A stretch of DNA of 42,811 bases from Clostridia bacterium (GCA_017429265.1 JAFRPG010000027.1:1-42811), one strand, 5' to 3'. Counted from the first letter of the stretch, positions 7,282 to 17,121 are shown. Notes: generated from the sequence alone by a model not told the origin. Numbers and translations: made by a program.

Positions 7282-8535
7282 TTATGCATTGTCAACGGCG
7301 AACACGGCCGCGTCATGCTGCTGCAGATCGCAGGAGAGGGCGTCCCCGAATGTCTCCGTCCGTCCGCTCCACAGCTCGCGCGCCGTCCTTGCGTCCGTCA
7401 TCAGCGACGCCGCGGGGACCGTGACCGTGCGCGGCCTGTCGGACAGGTTGAAGAGGGCGCAGTACAGGCCGGAGCCGTCCGTGCGCCGGGTCACCCAGAC
7501 GCTCTCCTCCTCCGTCGTCTGCAGGGGATGCGCCCCGTCGGTGCTCCGGAGGATGCCGAGGACCTCGCGGTTCGTCAGCAGGGACACGGACAGGGGATCC
7601 ATCTTGGTCAGCTCGCCGCCGATCATCAGCGGGGAGCGCATCATGCACCACAGCGTCATCATCGTGCGGAGCTCCGGGACGGTGAAGTGCGTCCACTCGT
7701 CGGGGCTCTCGCACTGGCGCAGGGCGCCGATGGGCAGCATGTCCGCGTCGGGCCAGTGGCCGGGGCCGGCGTGGATGCACCACTTCTCGGCGCGCTCGAA
7801 CATGCCCCGGAGCAGCCGCCATTCGTCCCAGAAGTCGTCGGTGATCCGCCACATGTTCGCGTACCGCTTCAGGTGCTCCGCCTGTTCCAGCGGCGCGGGA
7901 CCGGGCGACAGGGACAGCACGATCGGCCGGCCGCAGCGCGTGCGCGCCTCGGAGATTAGTTCGATCTCGCGGCGGCAGTGAGGGTATTCCCGGGCGATGT
8001 CGTCGCACTTGACATAGTCGACGCCCCATTCGGCGTACTGGCGGAAGATGCTGTCGTACCAGTCGCGCCCGGCCTCGCTGTCCGCGAATACGCCGTACAT
8101 GTCCGGGTTCCAGGCGCAGACGGAGTTGGGGTTCGCCGCCCGGTCGCAGCCGTATTCGCTGCCCTCGATGGGCAGATGACGGTGCGCGGCCATCCGCGGG
8201 AGGCCCCGCATGATGTGGATGCCGAATTTGAGCCCAAGGCTGTGCACATAGTCCGCAAGCGGCCCGAAGCCCTTTCCGTCCGCCGCGGACGGGAAACGTC
8301 CGGGCGCCGGCTGCAGGCGGCCGTACGCATCCATCGTCAGGTCCGCGAAGGGCACATAGCTGTGATTCGTCGCCGTCGGCTGATACCACTGGATGTCCAC
8401 CACGATGTATTCCCAGCCGAACGGCCGGAGGAATTTCGCCATGTAATCGGCGTTCTTCCGGACGGTCTCCTCCGTCACGGCGGCGCCGTAGCAGTCCCAG
8501 CTGTTCCATCCCATGGGCGGGGTCTGAGCGATCAT
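7282..8535 (-). CDS. Glycoside hydrolase family 27, alpha-galactosidase-like
   Basis: 417 residues, a (beta/alpha)8 retaining enzyme expected to release terminal alpha-galactose (possibly alpha-N-acetylgalactosamine or beta-L-arabinopyranose, which also occur in GH27). The start motif PPMGWNSWDCYG is diagnostic. The catalytic nucleophile is Asp178 in DYVKCDD, and the likely acid/base is in RITDDFWDEW. The end is the usual all-beta domain (YCALFNLSDRPRTVTVP). There is no signal peptide, so it acts inside the cell on imported oligosaccharides. It follows the GH127 gene after 16 bp and ends at a strong terminator, making it the last gene of a three-gene unit. Confidence 0.93.
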   Translation of the reverse strand: MIAQTPPMGWNSWDCYGAAVTEETVRKNADYMAKFLRPFGWEYIVVDIQWYQPTATNHSYVPFADLTMDAYGRLQPAPGRFPSAADGKGFGPLADYVHSLGLKFGIHIMRGLPRMAAHRHLPIEGSEYGCDRAANPNSVCAWNPDMYGVFADSEAGRDWYDSIFRQYAEWGVDYVKCDDIAREYPHCRREIELISEARTRCGRPIVLSLSPGPAPLEQAEHLKRYANMWRITDDFWDEWRLLRGMFERAEKWCIHAGPGHWPDADMLPIGALRQCESPDEWTHFTVPELRTMMTLWCMMRSPLMIGGELTKMDPLSVSLLTNREVLGILRSTDGAHPLQTTEEESVWVTRRTDGSGLYCALFNLSDRPRTVTVPAASLMTDARTARELWSGRTETFGDALSCDLQQHDAAVFAVDNA

Positions 8536-8551
8536 ACCGTTTTCCTCCTCA

Positions 8552-10579
8552 TCAGGTCCTGAACCAGACGCGCATGGCGTTCTCGCCGCGGTTGTCCCAC
8601 ATGAAGTACGGGATCAGGGTCAGCGTCTCCCGCGCCTCCTCCGGAGTGGACCAGTCGTCATACAGGCTCCGGCCGTCCTCGACCGCGGTCCGAAGGGCGG
8701 GCACGCGGAGGATGACGGCGGGCGTGCCGCAGACTTCGGTCTCTTCCTCGAGTGCGGCGGGGATGTCCGTCGGGTCGACCCGCCACAGGTGGAGGGGACC
8801 GGCGTTATCATGGCCCTCGGCGCAGTAGACGATGGGGCCGCGCTTCACGCACACCTGACCGGCCAGTTCCCGCACGAGCGGATGCGCGCCGACCGCCCGG
8901 ACGGGCATGTCGAGCGCCAGCTCCACCGTGTCGCCGGTCTGCCAGCGGCCGGTGAGATATGCGTATCCGTTTTTGACTTCGGTCTGCTTTCCGTCGGTTT
9001 CGAGGCCGTAATGCCGGCACCAGCCCGGCAGGCGCATGGCGATCGTCCCCTCGGTGTCCCCCTCGAGGACCGTCAGACGGACGTTCCCGTGCCATGGCAG
9101 ATCGGAGGCGACCTCCAGACGGATCGTGCGGCCGTTGAGGCGCACCGTCAGCTCCCCGCCCATGTAGAGGTGCAGGAAGAGCGTGTCGTCATTGGCCGTG
9201 AAAGCGTACTGCGGCATGGATGAAACAAGCCTAGCGATGTTGGGAGGGCAGCAGGCGCAGCCGAACCACTTCTGGCGGACCGGCTTGACGTGCTCCAGAC
9301 GGCGGTCTGTTCTGCAGGCCGCGGGATCGGATTCAAGCGGATTGACATAGAAGAAGGACTTGCCGTCCAGGGCCATGCCGGCGAGGACCGTGTTGTAAAC
9401 GGCTTCCTCCATCACGTCGGCATAGCGGTTGTCCGGCTCCATCTGCAGCATTCGCCTGGCGAAGAATGCCAGGCCGATGGCGGCGCAGGTCTCGGAGTAG
9501 GCTGTGTCGGACGGCAGATCATAGGGCCGGGAGAAGGCCTCCCCCACATGGGTGGCCCCGACGCCGCCCGTGACATAGCGCTTCTCCTCCGCGGTCGACT
9601 GCCACAGGCGCTCGCAGGCCGCGCGCATCTCCTCGTCGCCGGTCAGCCGCGCCATGTCCGCCATGCCGCTGCACAGGTACATCGCCCGGACCGCGTGGCC
9701 CATCACCTCGGACTGGCCGCGGACGGGCAGGTGGGCCTGATGATAGGAGAAGTCGGCTTCCTCGTTCGGCCTGTCCCAACCGTTCCGCTCCGCCTCCTCG
9801 ATCGCGAACCAGTGCGGCTTCCGCCCGCGCTCGTCGAGGAAGTAGGCGGCCTGGCGCAGGAAGCGCTCCTCCCCGGTCTCCTCCCAGAGGCGGATCAGCG
9901 CCATCTCGGCGATCTCATGGCCGGGATAGCCGTGCTTCTTCCCCTCCTCCGGGCCGATGCTCCGGGCCGCGCAGTCCGCATAGCGGCAGGCGCAGTCCAG
10001 CAGGTCCGTCCGTCCGGTGGCCTGATGCCACGCCACGGCCGCCTCGCACAGGTGGCCCAGGCAGTACAGCTCGTGGTGGTCGCGCAGGTTGGTGAAGGCG
10101 CGGTCCCGCATGCCGAGCGTGTAGTAGGTGTCGAGATAGCCGTCGGGCTCCTGCGCGGCGCAGATCGCGTCCACGGCCTCCTGCGCGCGGACCTGCAGTT
10201 CCGGGTCCGGCCGCAGCATCAGCTGATAGCTGACCGCCTCCAGCCACTTGTACCCGTCGCTGTCCTGGAAGACAAAGCCGTAGAACGCGTCGGCGTCCGG
10301 CTCCTGTCCCTTTTCGGGGAGCGGCTCAAAGCGCATCGCCTTCGCGGCGGCCGGGGGCTCCCAGGCCTTGCCCGCCCGTTTCAGCGCGTTGACGCGGGCG
10401 GCGGCGCGCATGTTGTGCATCCACCAGCTCGGCGCGGCGCCCGGCACGCGGTCGTTCAACGCCTCCCACTGGTAGGGGATCACCTCGCGGCGGACCAGAT
10501 CCATCTCCCGCTGCCAGAACGCATCGCTCACCTTGAAGTCCTTCAGCGGCAGGGGGGTCGAAAATGCACTGCGGTCCAT
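8552..10579 (-). CDS. Glycoside hydrolase family 127, beta-L-arabinofuranosidase-like
   Basis: 675 residues, close to the usual GH127 length. The zinc-thiolate catalytic set of the characterised family member HypBA1 is present: SETC gives Glu363 and Cys365, and WFGCACCPPN gives Cys443 (expected nucleophile) and Cys444. The helical (alpha/alpha)6 body (QEPDGYLDTYYTL, DHHELYCLGHLCEAA) is followed by beta domains. No signal peptide, so cytoplasmic; the likely substrates are arabinose oligomers from plant glycoproteins or pectin. The start ATG 10579 sits two bases after the cysE stop, and GGAGGTAAGTGAG before it makes coupling likely. Substrate linkage is inferred from the family only. Confidence 0.93.
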   Translation of the reverse strand: MDRSAFSTPLPLKDFKVSDAFWQREMDLVRREVIPYQWEALNDRVPGAAPSWWMHNMRAAARVNALKRAGKAWEPPAAAKAMRFEPLPEKGQEPDADAFYGFVFQDSDGYKWLEAVSYQLMLRPDPELQVRAQEAVDAICAAQEPDGYLDTYYTLGMRDRAFTNLRDHHELYCLGHLCEAAVAWHQATGRTDLLDCACRYADCAARSIGPEEGKKHGYPGHEIAEMALIRLWEETGEERFLRQAAYFLDERGRKPHWFAIEEAERNGWDRPNEEADFSYHQAHLPVRGQSEVMGHAVRAMYLCSGMADMARLTGDEEMRAACERLWQSTAEEKRYVTGGVGATHVGEAFSRPYDLPSDTAYSETCAAIGLAFFARRMLQMEPDNRYADVMEEAVYNTVLAGMALDGKSFFYVNPLESDPAACRTDRRLEHVKPVRQKWFGCACCPPNIARLVSSMPQYAFTANDDTLFLHLYMGGELTVRLNGRTIRLEVASDLPWHGNVRLTVLEGDTEGTIAMRLPGWCRHYGLETDGKQTEVKNGYAYLTGRWQTGDTVELALDMPVRAVGAHPLVRELAGQVCVKRGPIVYCAEGHDNAGPLHLWRVDPTDIPAALEEETEVCGTPAVILRVPALRTAVEDGRSLYDDWSTPEEARETLTLIPYFMWDNRGENAMRVWFRT

Positions 10580-10580
10580 C

Positions 10581-11483
10581 TCACTTACCTCCGTCCGTGT
10601 CCCGAAGGCGCACGGAAAGTTCCTGTTCCTGCATGGTCACGACAGCGTTGGCCGGGATATCCTTCGTGATGAAGACGTTGGAACCGATGGTGGAGCAGTC
10701 TCCGATCACCGTGTCCCCGAGCACCGATGCGCAGGCGTAGATCGTCACGCGGTTTCCGATGGTCGGATGACGCTTTTTGCCGCGCAGGGCCTGTCCGCCC
10801 CGGGTCGACAGCGCGCCGAGCGTCACGCCCTGATACAGCTTGACATGGTCGCCGATGACCGTCGTCTCGCCGATGACGATGCCGGTGCCGTGGTCAATGA
10901 AGAAGTAGCGCCCGATCGTCGCGCCCGGATGGATATCGATGCCCGTGACGCTGTGCGCGCGCTCGCTCATGATCCTCGGCAGCATCGGAACGCCGGCGAG
11001 GAAGAGTTCGTGGGCCAGGCGGTAGATCGTGATCGCGTAAAAGCCCGGGTAGGCCAGCAGGATCTCGTCCCGGCTCGACGCGGCCGGATCGCCGTCGAAG
11101 AGGGCCTGGAGATCCATGTCGAGCATCTGCCGGATCGCGGGGATGCGCAGGAAGAAGGCCTGCGTGATCTCCTCCGCTTTCCGGAGCAGGTCCTCCTGGC
11201 AGCTCGCAGTGTTGCGCGCGTCGCAGGGCAGGGCGCTGACCACCAGCTGGCGCGTGCGGAGCATGGCCTCCTCCACCGCCATGTGCAGGGCGTCCGTCGG
11301 ATCGTCCGCCAGGCGGCGCGCATCCGGATAATAGCCGAAATACAGCACGGTGAACAGCTGGTCCAGCAGCGCGTAGACGCTGGCCTTGTCCGGCCGGTGC
11401 GGCAGCTGCAGGCGGTCGATCAGCCGCCCGCGCGCGTAATCGTTGAGGATGGCGTCGATCGCCGAATGATTCGTCTCTGTCAT
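10581..11483 (-). CDS. cysE: Serine O-acetyltransferase, EpsC type
   Basis: 300 residues, making O-acetylserine from serine and acetyl-CoA, the first step of cysteine synthesis. The N-terminal helical part (about 1-170) is followed by left-handed beta-helix hexapeptide repeats: GIDIHPGATIGRYFFIDHGTGIVIGETTVIGDHVKLYQGVTLG and then IGNRVTIYACASVLGDTVIGDCSTIGSNVFI. Active-site features DIHPGA and DHGTG are intact. The long N-terminal region fits the EpsC-type subgroup. The start at 11483 has GGGAG seven bases upstream and agrees with the SATase beginning; longer readings would cross the promoter. It heads an operon with GH127 and GH27, an unusual partner set. Confidence 0.92.
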   Translation of the reverse strand: MTETNHSAIDAILNDYARGRLIDRLQLPHRPDKASVYALLDQLFTVLYFGYYPDARRLADDPTDALHMAVEEAMLRTRQLVVSALPCDARNTASCQEDLLRKAEEITQAFFLRIPAIRQMLDMDLQALFDGDPAASSRDEILLAYPGFYAITIYRLAHELFLAGVPMLPRIMSERAHSVTGIDIHPGATIGRYFFIDHGTGIVIGETTVIGDHVKLYQGVTLGALSTRGGQALRGKKRHPTIGNRVTIYACASVLGDTVIGDCSTIGSNVFITKDIPANAVVTMQEQELSVRLRDTDGGK

Positions 11484-11544
11484 GTCTGTCTCCCGTTTTG
11501 CTCGCAGTTTTCCGAAGGGAACAGGTCCCGGATTCGCCGGATTC

Positions 11545-11573
11545 ATCCTATCACATTTGGGGCGAATGCGCAA
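11545..11573 (-). promoter_or_regulatory. Promoter of the cysE-GH127-GH27 operon
   Basis: On the minus strand, TTGCGC (11573-11568), 17 bases, TAGGAT (11550-11545) preceded by TGA, an extended -10. The leader to cysE is about 55 bases, and no T-box or other riboswitch is recognisable in it. Confidence 0.65.
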
Positions 11574-11660
11574 CCTTTGCCGAGAATTCGGGCGTGCTGC
11601 GCAGGCCTTGCTCAGGGGCCCGTTTTTCCGGCGGACCGGATGATTTGCGGGCTTTTTCGC

Positions 11661-11689
11661 TTGAAAAAGCGGGCTTGACGGAGTATACT
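11661..11689 (+). promoter_or_regulatory. Promoter of the Mg2+ ATPase gene
   Basis: TTGAAA (11661-11666), 17 bases, TATACT (11684-11689). The leader of under 50 bases is too short for an M-box magnesium riboswitch. Confidence 0.78.
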
Positions 11690-11737
11690 GCAGCAGGAAG
11701 TCCACGACACATCATCCTTGAACGGGAGGACGAGAGC

Positions 11738-14371
11738 ATGGCAGACAACAGAGCGGACCGCAGGTCGGAGGTCGAGCACCGCCTGACGGACATCAGCCGG
11801 ATGAGCGATGCGGAGTTATACGAATCACTCAAAACGGACGAGGACGGCCTGAACCAGGTCGAAGCCGCGGACCGGCTGGATGAGTACGGTCCCAATATCA
11901 TCGATACCGGCAACGAGAGCAGCCTTTTCCGGCGGATCCGGGAGGCCCTCATCAACCCCTTCAACCTCGTCCTGCTGGCGGTGGCCGCGGTCACGCTGGT
12001 CACCGACGTGATCCTGGCCAAGCCCGAGGAGCGGAGCTGGCTCACCTTCCTGATGCTGGTCTTCGTCATCGCGGTGTCGGGCATCATCTCCTTCATCCAG
12101 ACGGAGAAGTCCAACAACGCCGCGCAGAAGCTCAAGAACATGATCACCAACCGGATCGACGTGATCCGCAACGGCTCAGTGATCGAGATCGACATCGAGG
12201 AAGTCGTGCCCGGTGACATGGTCAAGCTGGCCTCCGGCGACATGCTCCCCGGCGATGTCCGCTTTGTGGAGACGAAGGATCTCTTCATCGACCAGAGCCA
12301 GCTGACCGGCGAAAGCAACCCGGTGGAGAAGTTCGCCGGCCCCGATCCGAGCGGAGACACGATCTCCGAGCTGGACAACATCGGCTTCATGGGCAGCAAC
12401 ATCGTCTCCGGCAGCGCGAAGGCCGTGGTGCTCTCCACCGGCAACCAGACCTACTTCGGCAGCATGGCGAAGAGCCTGAACACCTTCCAGGAGAAGAGCA
12501 GCTACGAGCAGAACATCGACTCCATCAGCAAGCTGCTGATCCGCTTCATGCTGATCACGGTGCCGATCATCTTCATCGCGAATCTCATCACCAAGGGCGA
12601 CTGGCTCAAGTCCCTGATGTTCGGCATCACCATCGCGGTCGGCATCATGCCCGAGATGCTGCCGGTCATCATGACCTCCTGTCTGGCCAAGGGCGCCGTG
12701 AACATGTCGAAGAAGCAGACCATCGTCAAGCGTCTGGGCGCGATCCAGACCTTCGGCGAGATGGACGTGTTCTGCACCGACAAGACCGGCACCCTGACGC
12801 AGGATGAGATCGTCCTGGAGAAATACATGGACGTGCTCGGACGCGAGGACATCCGCATCCTGCGGCACGCCTTCCTCAACAGCTATTTCCAGACCGGCCT
12901 CAAGAACCTGATGGACGTGGCCATCATCAACCGGGCGGAGAAGGAAGACCTCTCCCCGCTCAAGGAGGCCTATGTCCGCGAGGATGAGATCCCCTTCGAC
13001 TTCAGCCGCCGCCGCATGAGCGTGGTGCTGCGCGACCACAGCGGCAAGCGCCAGCTGATCACCAAGGGCGCCGTGGAGGAGATGCTGTCCCTCTGCAAGT
13101 ACATCGAGATCGACGGCGAGGTGAAGCCGCTCACCGAAGAGCTCGCCGTCAACGCCCAGAAGCTCGCGACCGAGAACAACCTCGAGGGCATCCGCGTGAT
13201 CGCGGTGGCCCAGAAGAACGATGTGCGCGAGGCCGGCAAGTTCGGCGTCGAGGATGAGAAGGACATGGTCCTGATCGGCTTCGTCGGCTTCCTCGACCCG
13301 CCCAAGCCTTCCGCCGGCAAGGCCATCACGGCCCTGACAAAGAACGGCATCCGCACGGTCGTCCTGACCGGCGATACCGAGGGCGTGGCCATCAACATCT
13401 GCGGCCGCCTCGGCATCCCGACGGACTACACCCTGACCGGTGCGCAGGTGGAGGAGATGGACGATGCTCAGCTCAAAGAAGCCTGCGAGCACTGCCACAT
13501 CTTCTCCAAGCTCTCCCCCTACCAGAAGCAGCGCGTGGTCAAGGCCTTCCAGTCCAACGGCCACACGGTGGGCTACATGGGTGACGGCATCAACGACAGC
13601 CTGCCGCTCAAGCAGGCCGACGTCGGCATCTCCGTCGACACGGCGGTGGACATCGCCAAGGAGGTCGCCGACATCATCCTGCTCGAGAAGGATCTGAACG
13701 TCCTCGAGGAGGGCGTGGTCGAGGGCCGCAAGACCTTCACCAACATGACCAAGTACCTCAAGATGTCCGTCAGCGGCAACTTCGGCAACATGTTCTCCGT
13801 GCTGATCGCCAGCATCTTCCTCCCCTTCCTGCCGATGCTGCCCCTGCACATCCTTGTGCAGAACATCCTCAACGACTTCGCCCAGCTGGGCATGCCCTTC
13901 GACCATGTGGAGGAAGAGTACATCCGCAGACCGATCCGGTGGAGCACCAAAGGGATCCGGAAGTTCATGGTCTGGTTCGGCCTGCTGAGTACCCTGCTCG
14001 ACGTGCTGTGCTTCCTTGTCCTGTGGTTCGTCTTCAAGTTCGACAATCCGGAGAAAGCCGGGTACTTCCAGTGCGGCTGGTTCATGTTCGGCGTCATCTC
14101 CCAGACCTTCGTCATTCACACCATCCGCACGCCGAAGCTGCCCTTCATCCAGGACAATGCCTCGAAGCAGCTGTACCTCTCCACCTCCCTCGTGGTGCTG
14201 GTCACCCTGCTGATCGGCTTCACGGCGATCTCGGGCCTCTTCGATCTCCCGATCATGGTCCCGGCCTATGCCGGCTGGATGGTCCTGCTGATGCTGGTGT
14301 ACATGGTGCTTGCGTCCGTCATGCTCCGCTTCTACAAGGAGGATGACACCCCCGAGAAGAAACGCGCCTGA
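11738..14371 (+). CDS. mgtA: Magnesium-translocating P-type ATPase (type IIIB)
   Basis: 877 residues, the normal size for MgtA/MgtB importers, which bring Mg2+ in at the cost of ATP. Actuator motif LTGES lies near residue 190, phosphorylation site DKTGTLT has Asp348, and the hinge is GDGIND (615-620). The family IIIB mark is the membrane stretch LPMLPLHILVQNILNDFAQLGMPFD, followed by further membrane helices. The start ATG 11738 has GGGAGGA seven bases upstream; reading further 5' would include the promoter. It is transcribed alone and closed by a terminator. The N-terminal region is mostly hydrophilic (MADNRADRRSEVEHRL). No MgtC or regulatory leader gene is nearby. Confidence 0.94.
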   Translation: MADNRADRRSEVEHRLTDISRMSDAELYESLKTDEDGLNQVEAADRLDEYGPNIIDTGNESSLFRRIREALINPFNLVLLAVAAVTLVTDVILAKPEERSWLTFLMLVFVIAVSGIISFIQTEKSNNAAQKLKNMITNRIDVIRNGSVIEIDIEEVVPGDMVKLASGDMLPGDVRFVETKDLFIDQSQLTGESNPVEKFAGPDPSGDTISELDNIGFMGSNIVSGSAKAVVLSTGNQTYFGSMAKSLNTFQEKSSYEQNIDSISKLLIRFMLITVPIIFIANLITKGDWLKSLMFGITIAVGIMPEMLPVIMTSCLAKGAVNMSKKQTIVKRLGAIQTFGEMDVFCTDKTGTLTQDEIVLEKYMDVLGREDIRILRHAFLNSYFQTGLKNLMDVAIINRAEKEDLSPLKEAYVREDEIPFDFSRRRMSVVLRDHSGKRQLITKGAVEEMLSLCKYIEIDGEVKPLTEELAVNAQKLATENNLEGIRVIAVAQKNDVREAGKFGVEDEKDMVLIGFVGFLDPPKPSAGKAITALTKNGIRTVVLTGDTEGVAINICGRLGIPTDYTLTGAQVEEMDDAQLKEACEHCHIFSKLSPYQKQRVVKAFQSNGHTVGYMGDGINDSLPLKQADVGISVDTAVDIAKEVADIILLEKDLNVLEEGVVEGRKTFTNMTKYLKMSVSGNFGNMFSVLIASIFLPFLPMLPLHILVQNILNDFAQLGMPFDHVEEEYIRRPIRWSTKGIRKFMVWFGLLSTLLDVLCFLVLWFVFKFDNPEKAGYFQCGWFMFGVISQTFVIHTIRTPKLPFIQDNASKQLYLSTSLVVLVTLLIGFTAISGLFDLPIMVPAYAGWMVLLMLVYMVLASVMLRFYKEDDTPEKKRA

Positions 14372-14382
14372 CCGCAGCAGGA

Positions 14383-14434
14383 AACGGCGGGCAGCCCTGC
14401 GTTCCGTGAGGAACTGCGGCTGTCCGCCGTTTTT
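14383..14434 (+). terminator. Rho-independent terminator of mgtA
   Basis: AACGGCGG pairs with CCGCCGTT, with a branched inner part, followed by TTTTT. It starts 12 bp after the mgtA stop. Confidence 0.85.
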
Positions 14435-14478
14435 GTGCGGTTCCGATCGGATATTTACAAATTGTCACGAAAACGCCG

Positions 14479-14507
14479 TTCCCAATTCAAGCCAAATCGA
14501 GTATACT
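14479..14507 (+). promoter_or_regulatory. Promoter of the LRR protein gene
   Basis: TTCCCA (14479-14484), 17 bases, TATACT (14502-14507), in a short AT-rich gap after the mgtA terminator. Confidence 0.65.
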
Positions 14508-14559
14508 GTCAGGCAGAGGAACCCGGCTGTGTCCGTACCGTTCCCGGATAAGGAGAGCG

Positions 14560-17121
14560 ATGTTCATGAAAATCAGGCTCTGGATCTGCACCGCGGTCGC
14601 CGCGGCGCTCGTGCTGACCGTCGGATGCGGCCTGGCCGATACCAGCGGCAGCACCAGCTATTATACCTGGACCGCCAATGACACGTCCGCGACCGTGACC
14701 GGTTACACCGGGAACGCGAAGATCCTCGCCATCCCGGGCAAACTGAACGGCAAGCCCGTGACCGCCATCGGCGACGGAGCCTTTGCGGAGCTGACCGCCA
14801 TCACCTCCGTGACATTGCCGTCGACGGTCACGACGATCGGCGCCGAAGCTTTTTCCGGCTGTGTATCCCTGCGGAGCTGCAATATCCCCTCGGTCACGGT
14901 GAGCATCGGGGACGCCGCCTTCGCCAACTGCATCGTCCTCGCATCGGTCAAAATCCCGGCCAGCGTCCGCTCGATCGGGAGCCAGGCCTTCTTCAACTGC
15001 GCCGCGCTCACGAGCGTGACGGTCCCCGACACGGTAGAGGAGGTCGGGGGCGGTCTCTTCATGCACTGCACTTCGCTGACAAGCGCGGTCCTGCCTTCCT
15101 GGCTCACGGTGATGCCCCCGTCCATGTTCTACAACTGCACCTCTCTGCGGCAGTACAGCCTGCCGCCCGCCGTACAGATGATCCTGCCCAAAGCCTTCGA
15201 GAGCTGCACCTCGCTGGAGAGCGTGACCATGCCGGACGGCCTGATCGCCGTCGGCGCCGAGGCCTTTAAGGACTGCCGCGCCCTGACGGCTGTCTCCTTC
15301 GCACCGGGGCTGCTGGCGCTGGGGGATTCCTGCTTCCTGGACTGCAAGGCCCTGGCCTCCGTCAGCCTTCCGGACAGCGTGGAGGTCCTGGGTGAGCAGG
15401 TGTTCATGCGCTGCTCCGTCCTGAGCGTTTTCCAGCTCCCCGCAAGCCTCCTGTCCATCGGCGCCCGCTGCTTTTACCAGTGCACGGCGCTGCCGGATCT
15501 GACCTATCCGGAGGGCCTGGAGGAGATCGGGGAGAACGCCTTCTTCGCCTGCACCTCGTTCACGCGGATCCTGCTGCCGGACTCCCTGACAACGCTGGGA
15601 GCCTACGCCTTCTCCGGCTGTACCGGCGTCACGCAGCTGACCCTGGGCAGCGGCCTGAAGGAGATCGGCGGTCACGCGTTCGCGCGCATGCCGATCACCG
15701 CCGTCCTGCTGCCGGACGGACTGGAGGTCATCGGCCCCTACGCCTTCGCCAATACGGCGCTCACCGGCATCACGATCCCCGCCTCCGTCACCTCCCTGGG
15801 TGACCACACCTTCATGCAGTCCCGGCTGACGCAGGCGGTCTTCCTCGCGCCCCTCACCGAGCTGCCGAACGGCCTCTTCTACGGCTGCTCTTCCCTGGCT
15901 GAGGCGGTGATCCCGCCCACCGTCACCGCGCTCGGCGATGAAGTCTTCCACGCCACCGGCCTCACGGGCCATGTGGTCATCCCCGACGCCGTGACCTCGA
16001 TGGGCATCCGCTGCTTCTCCAACTGCAAGCAGCTGGAGGGGATCACCTTCCCCGCCGGCCTCACTTCCATCCCCTACGCCGTGTGCGAGGCCGACGAGTC
16101 CCTCACCGAGGTGCTTTTCAACGGGCCTGTCACTTTCATTGACCGCTCCGCCTTCGCCCGCACGGGGATCACGGACATCGTCCTCCCGGATACGGTCACC
16201 GGGATGGGCGATTCCGTCTTTGCCAATTCCCGGCTGCAGACTGTCACCCTTCCCCTCTCCCTGACCCGGATCCCCTCCAGCGCGTTCTCGGGCTGTGCGC
16301 AGATGACCGCTTTCGAGATCCCGCCGCAGATCACCGCCATCGAACAGCTGGCTTTCTCCTACACCGGCATCACGAGCATCGAGATCCCGGCCACGGTGAC
16401 CGAGCTGGGATGGGCTTTCCAGAACTGCAAGGCACTCGAAGAGGTTTGGATCGCGGACGGCGTGCCGGTCTGCGTCAGTCTGTTCCAGGGCTGTACCGCC
16501 CTGAAGCGGGTCCGTCTCCCCGCCACCATGACGGGTGTGCCGAGCTATCTGTTCAACGGATGCGCCGCCCTGGAGGAGATCACGATACCGGAAGGCGTCA
16601 GGTCGATCGCAGGCGCCGCCTTCTCCAACTGCATCTCGCTGGAACGGGTCTCGCTCCCCGAGAGCCTGGAGTGGATCGACGGCATCTCCTTCGTCAGCTG
16701 CACCAGCCTGCACAGTCTCACGATCCCCGCCGCGTGCCTGGACCTGCGGGACAACATCTTCCAGCTGTGCAGCGGGCTGACCGTGACCTTCCTGGGCGAT
16801 GCATCCGTGCCCCGCAGCGACACCTTTGCCTACTGCAGCGATGTGGCCTTCCGCTGTCATCCGGGCTCCGCCGCCGAGACCTACGCGGTTCAGCACGGGA
16901 TCCCGGTGACATACATCGGCACCTGCTTCGTCCTGCCCCGTGATCTGCGTGCCGCCGGCAGTCAGGCTTTCGCCGGTGTGCAGGCGGACATGATCCGCGT
17001 GCCGGAAGGGTTGACGGACATCGCGCCGGACGCCTTTGACGAGGGCGTGGTGCTGCTGGTCTGCCCCGGCTCCGCCGCCGAGGCCTGGGCCGCCGAACAC
17101 GGATTCACCGTCGCTTACTGA
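14560..17121 (+). CDS. BspA-like leucine-rich repeat (LRR_5) exported protein
   Basis: 853 residues, an export signal (MKIRLWICTAVAAALVLTVGCGLAD; possibly lipid-modified at Cys, but the lipobox is weak), then more than twenty LRR_5 repeats of about 23 residues with the pattern IGxxAFxxCxxLxxVxLPxxVxx. Several neighbouring repeats carry conserved Cys in the SGC/NC position. The end (PGSAAEAWAAEHGFTVAY) repeats the BspA closing motif also seen at about residues 770-785. No LPXTG, dockerin or SLH anchor is visible. Such proteins are surface or secreted binding proteins in gut anaerobes; the ligand is unknown. AAGGAG lies four bases before the first ATG and ten before a second (14566). Confidence 0.9.
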   Translation: MFMKIRLWICTAVAAALVLTVGCGLADTSGSTSYYTWTANDTSATVTGYTGNAKILAIPGKLNGKPVTAIGDGAFAELTAITSVTLPSTVTTIGAEAFSGCVSLRSCNIPSVTVSIGDAAFANCIVLASVKIPASVRSIGSQAFFNCAALTSVTVPDTVEEVGGGLFMHCTSLTSAVLPSWLTVMPPSMFYNCTSLRQYSLPPAVQMILPKAFESCTSLESVTMPDGLIAVGAEAFKDCRALTAVSFAPGLLALGDSCFLDCKALASVSLPDSVEVLGEQVFMRCSVLSVFQLPASLLSIGARCFYQCTALPDLTYPEGLEEIGENAFFACTSFTRILLPDSLTTLGAYAFSGCTGVTQLTLGSGLKEIGGHAFARMPITAVLLPDGLEVIGPYAFANTALTGITIPASVTSLGDHTFMQSRLTQAVFLAPLTELPNGLFYGCSSLAEAVIPPTVTALGDEVFHATGLTGHVVIPDAVTSMGIRCFSNCKQLEGITFPAGLTSIPYAVCEADESLTEVLFNGPVTFIDRSAFARTGITDIVLPDTVTGMGDSVFANSRLQTVTLPLSLTRIPSSAFSGCAQMTAFEIPPQITAIEQLAFSYTGITSIEIPATVTELGWAFQNCKALEEVWIADGVPVCVSLFQGCTALKRVRLPATMTGVPSYLFNGCAALEEITIPEGVRSIAGAAFSNCISLERVSLPESLEWIDGISFVSCTSLHSLTIPAACLDLRDNIFQLCSGLTVTFLGDASVPRSDTFAYCSDVAFRCHPGSAAETYAVQHGIPVTYIGTCFVLPRDLRAAGSQAFAGVQADMIRVPEGLTDIAPDAFDEGVVLLVCPGSAAEAWAAEHGFTVAY

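Noticed and set aside
11690..11737. M-box magnesium riboswitch before mgtA
   Set aside because: The space between promoter and start codon is under 50 bases, too short for the M-box fold.
14560..17121. Repeat pattern in the LRR gene as a CRISPR or satellite array
   Set aside because: The periodicity is at protein level (about 23 residues) with divergent DNA and an intact reading frame.
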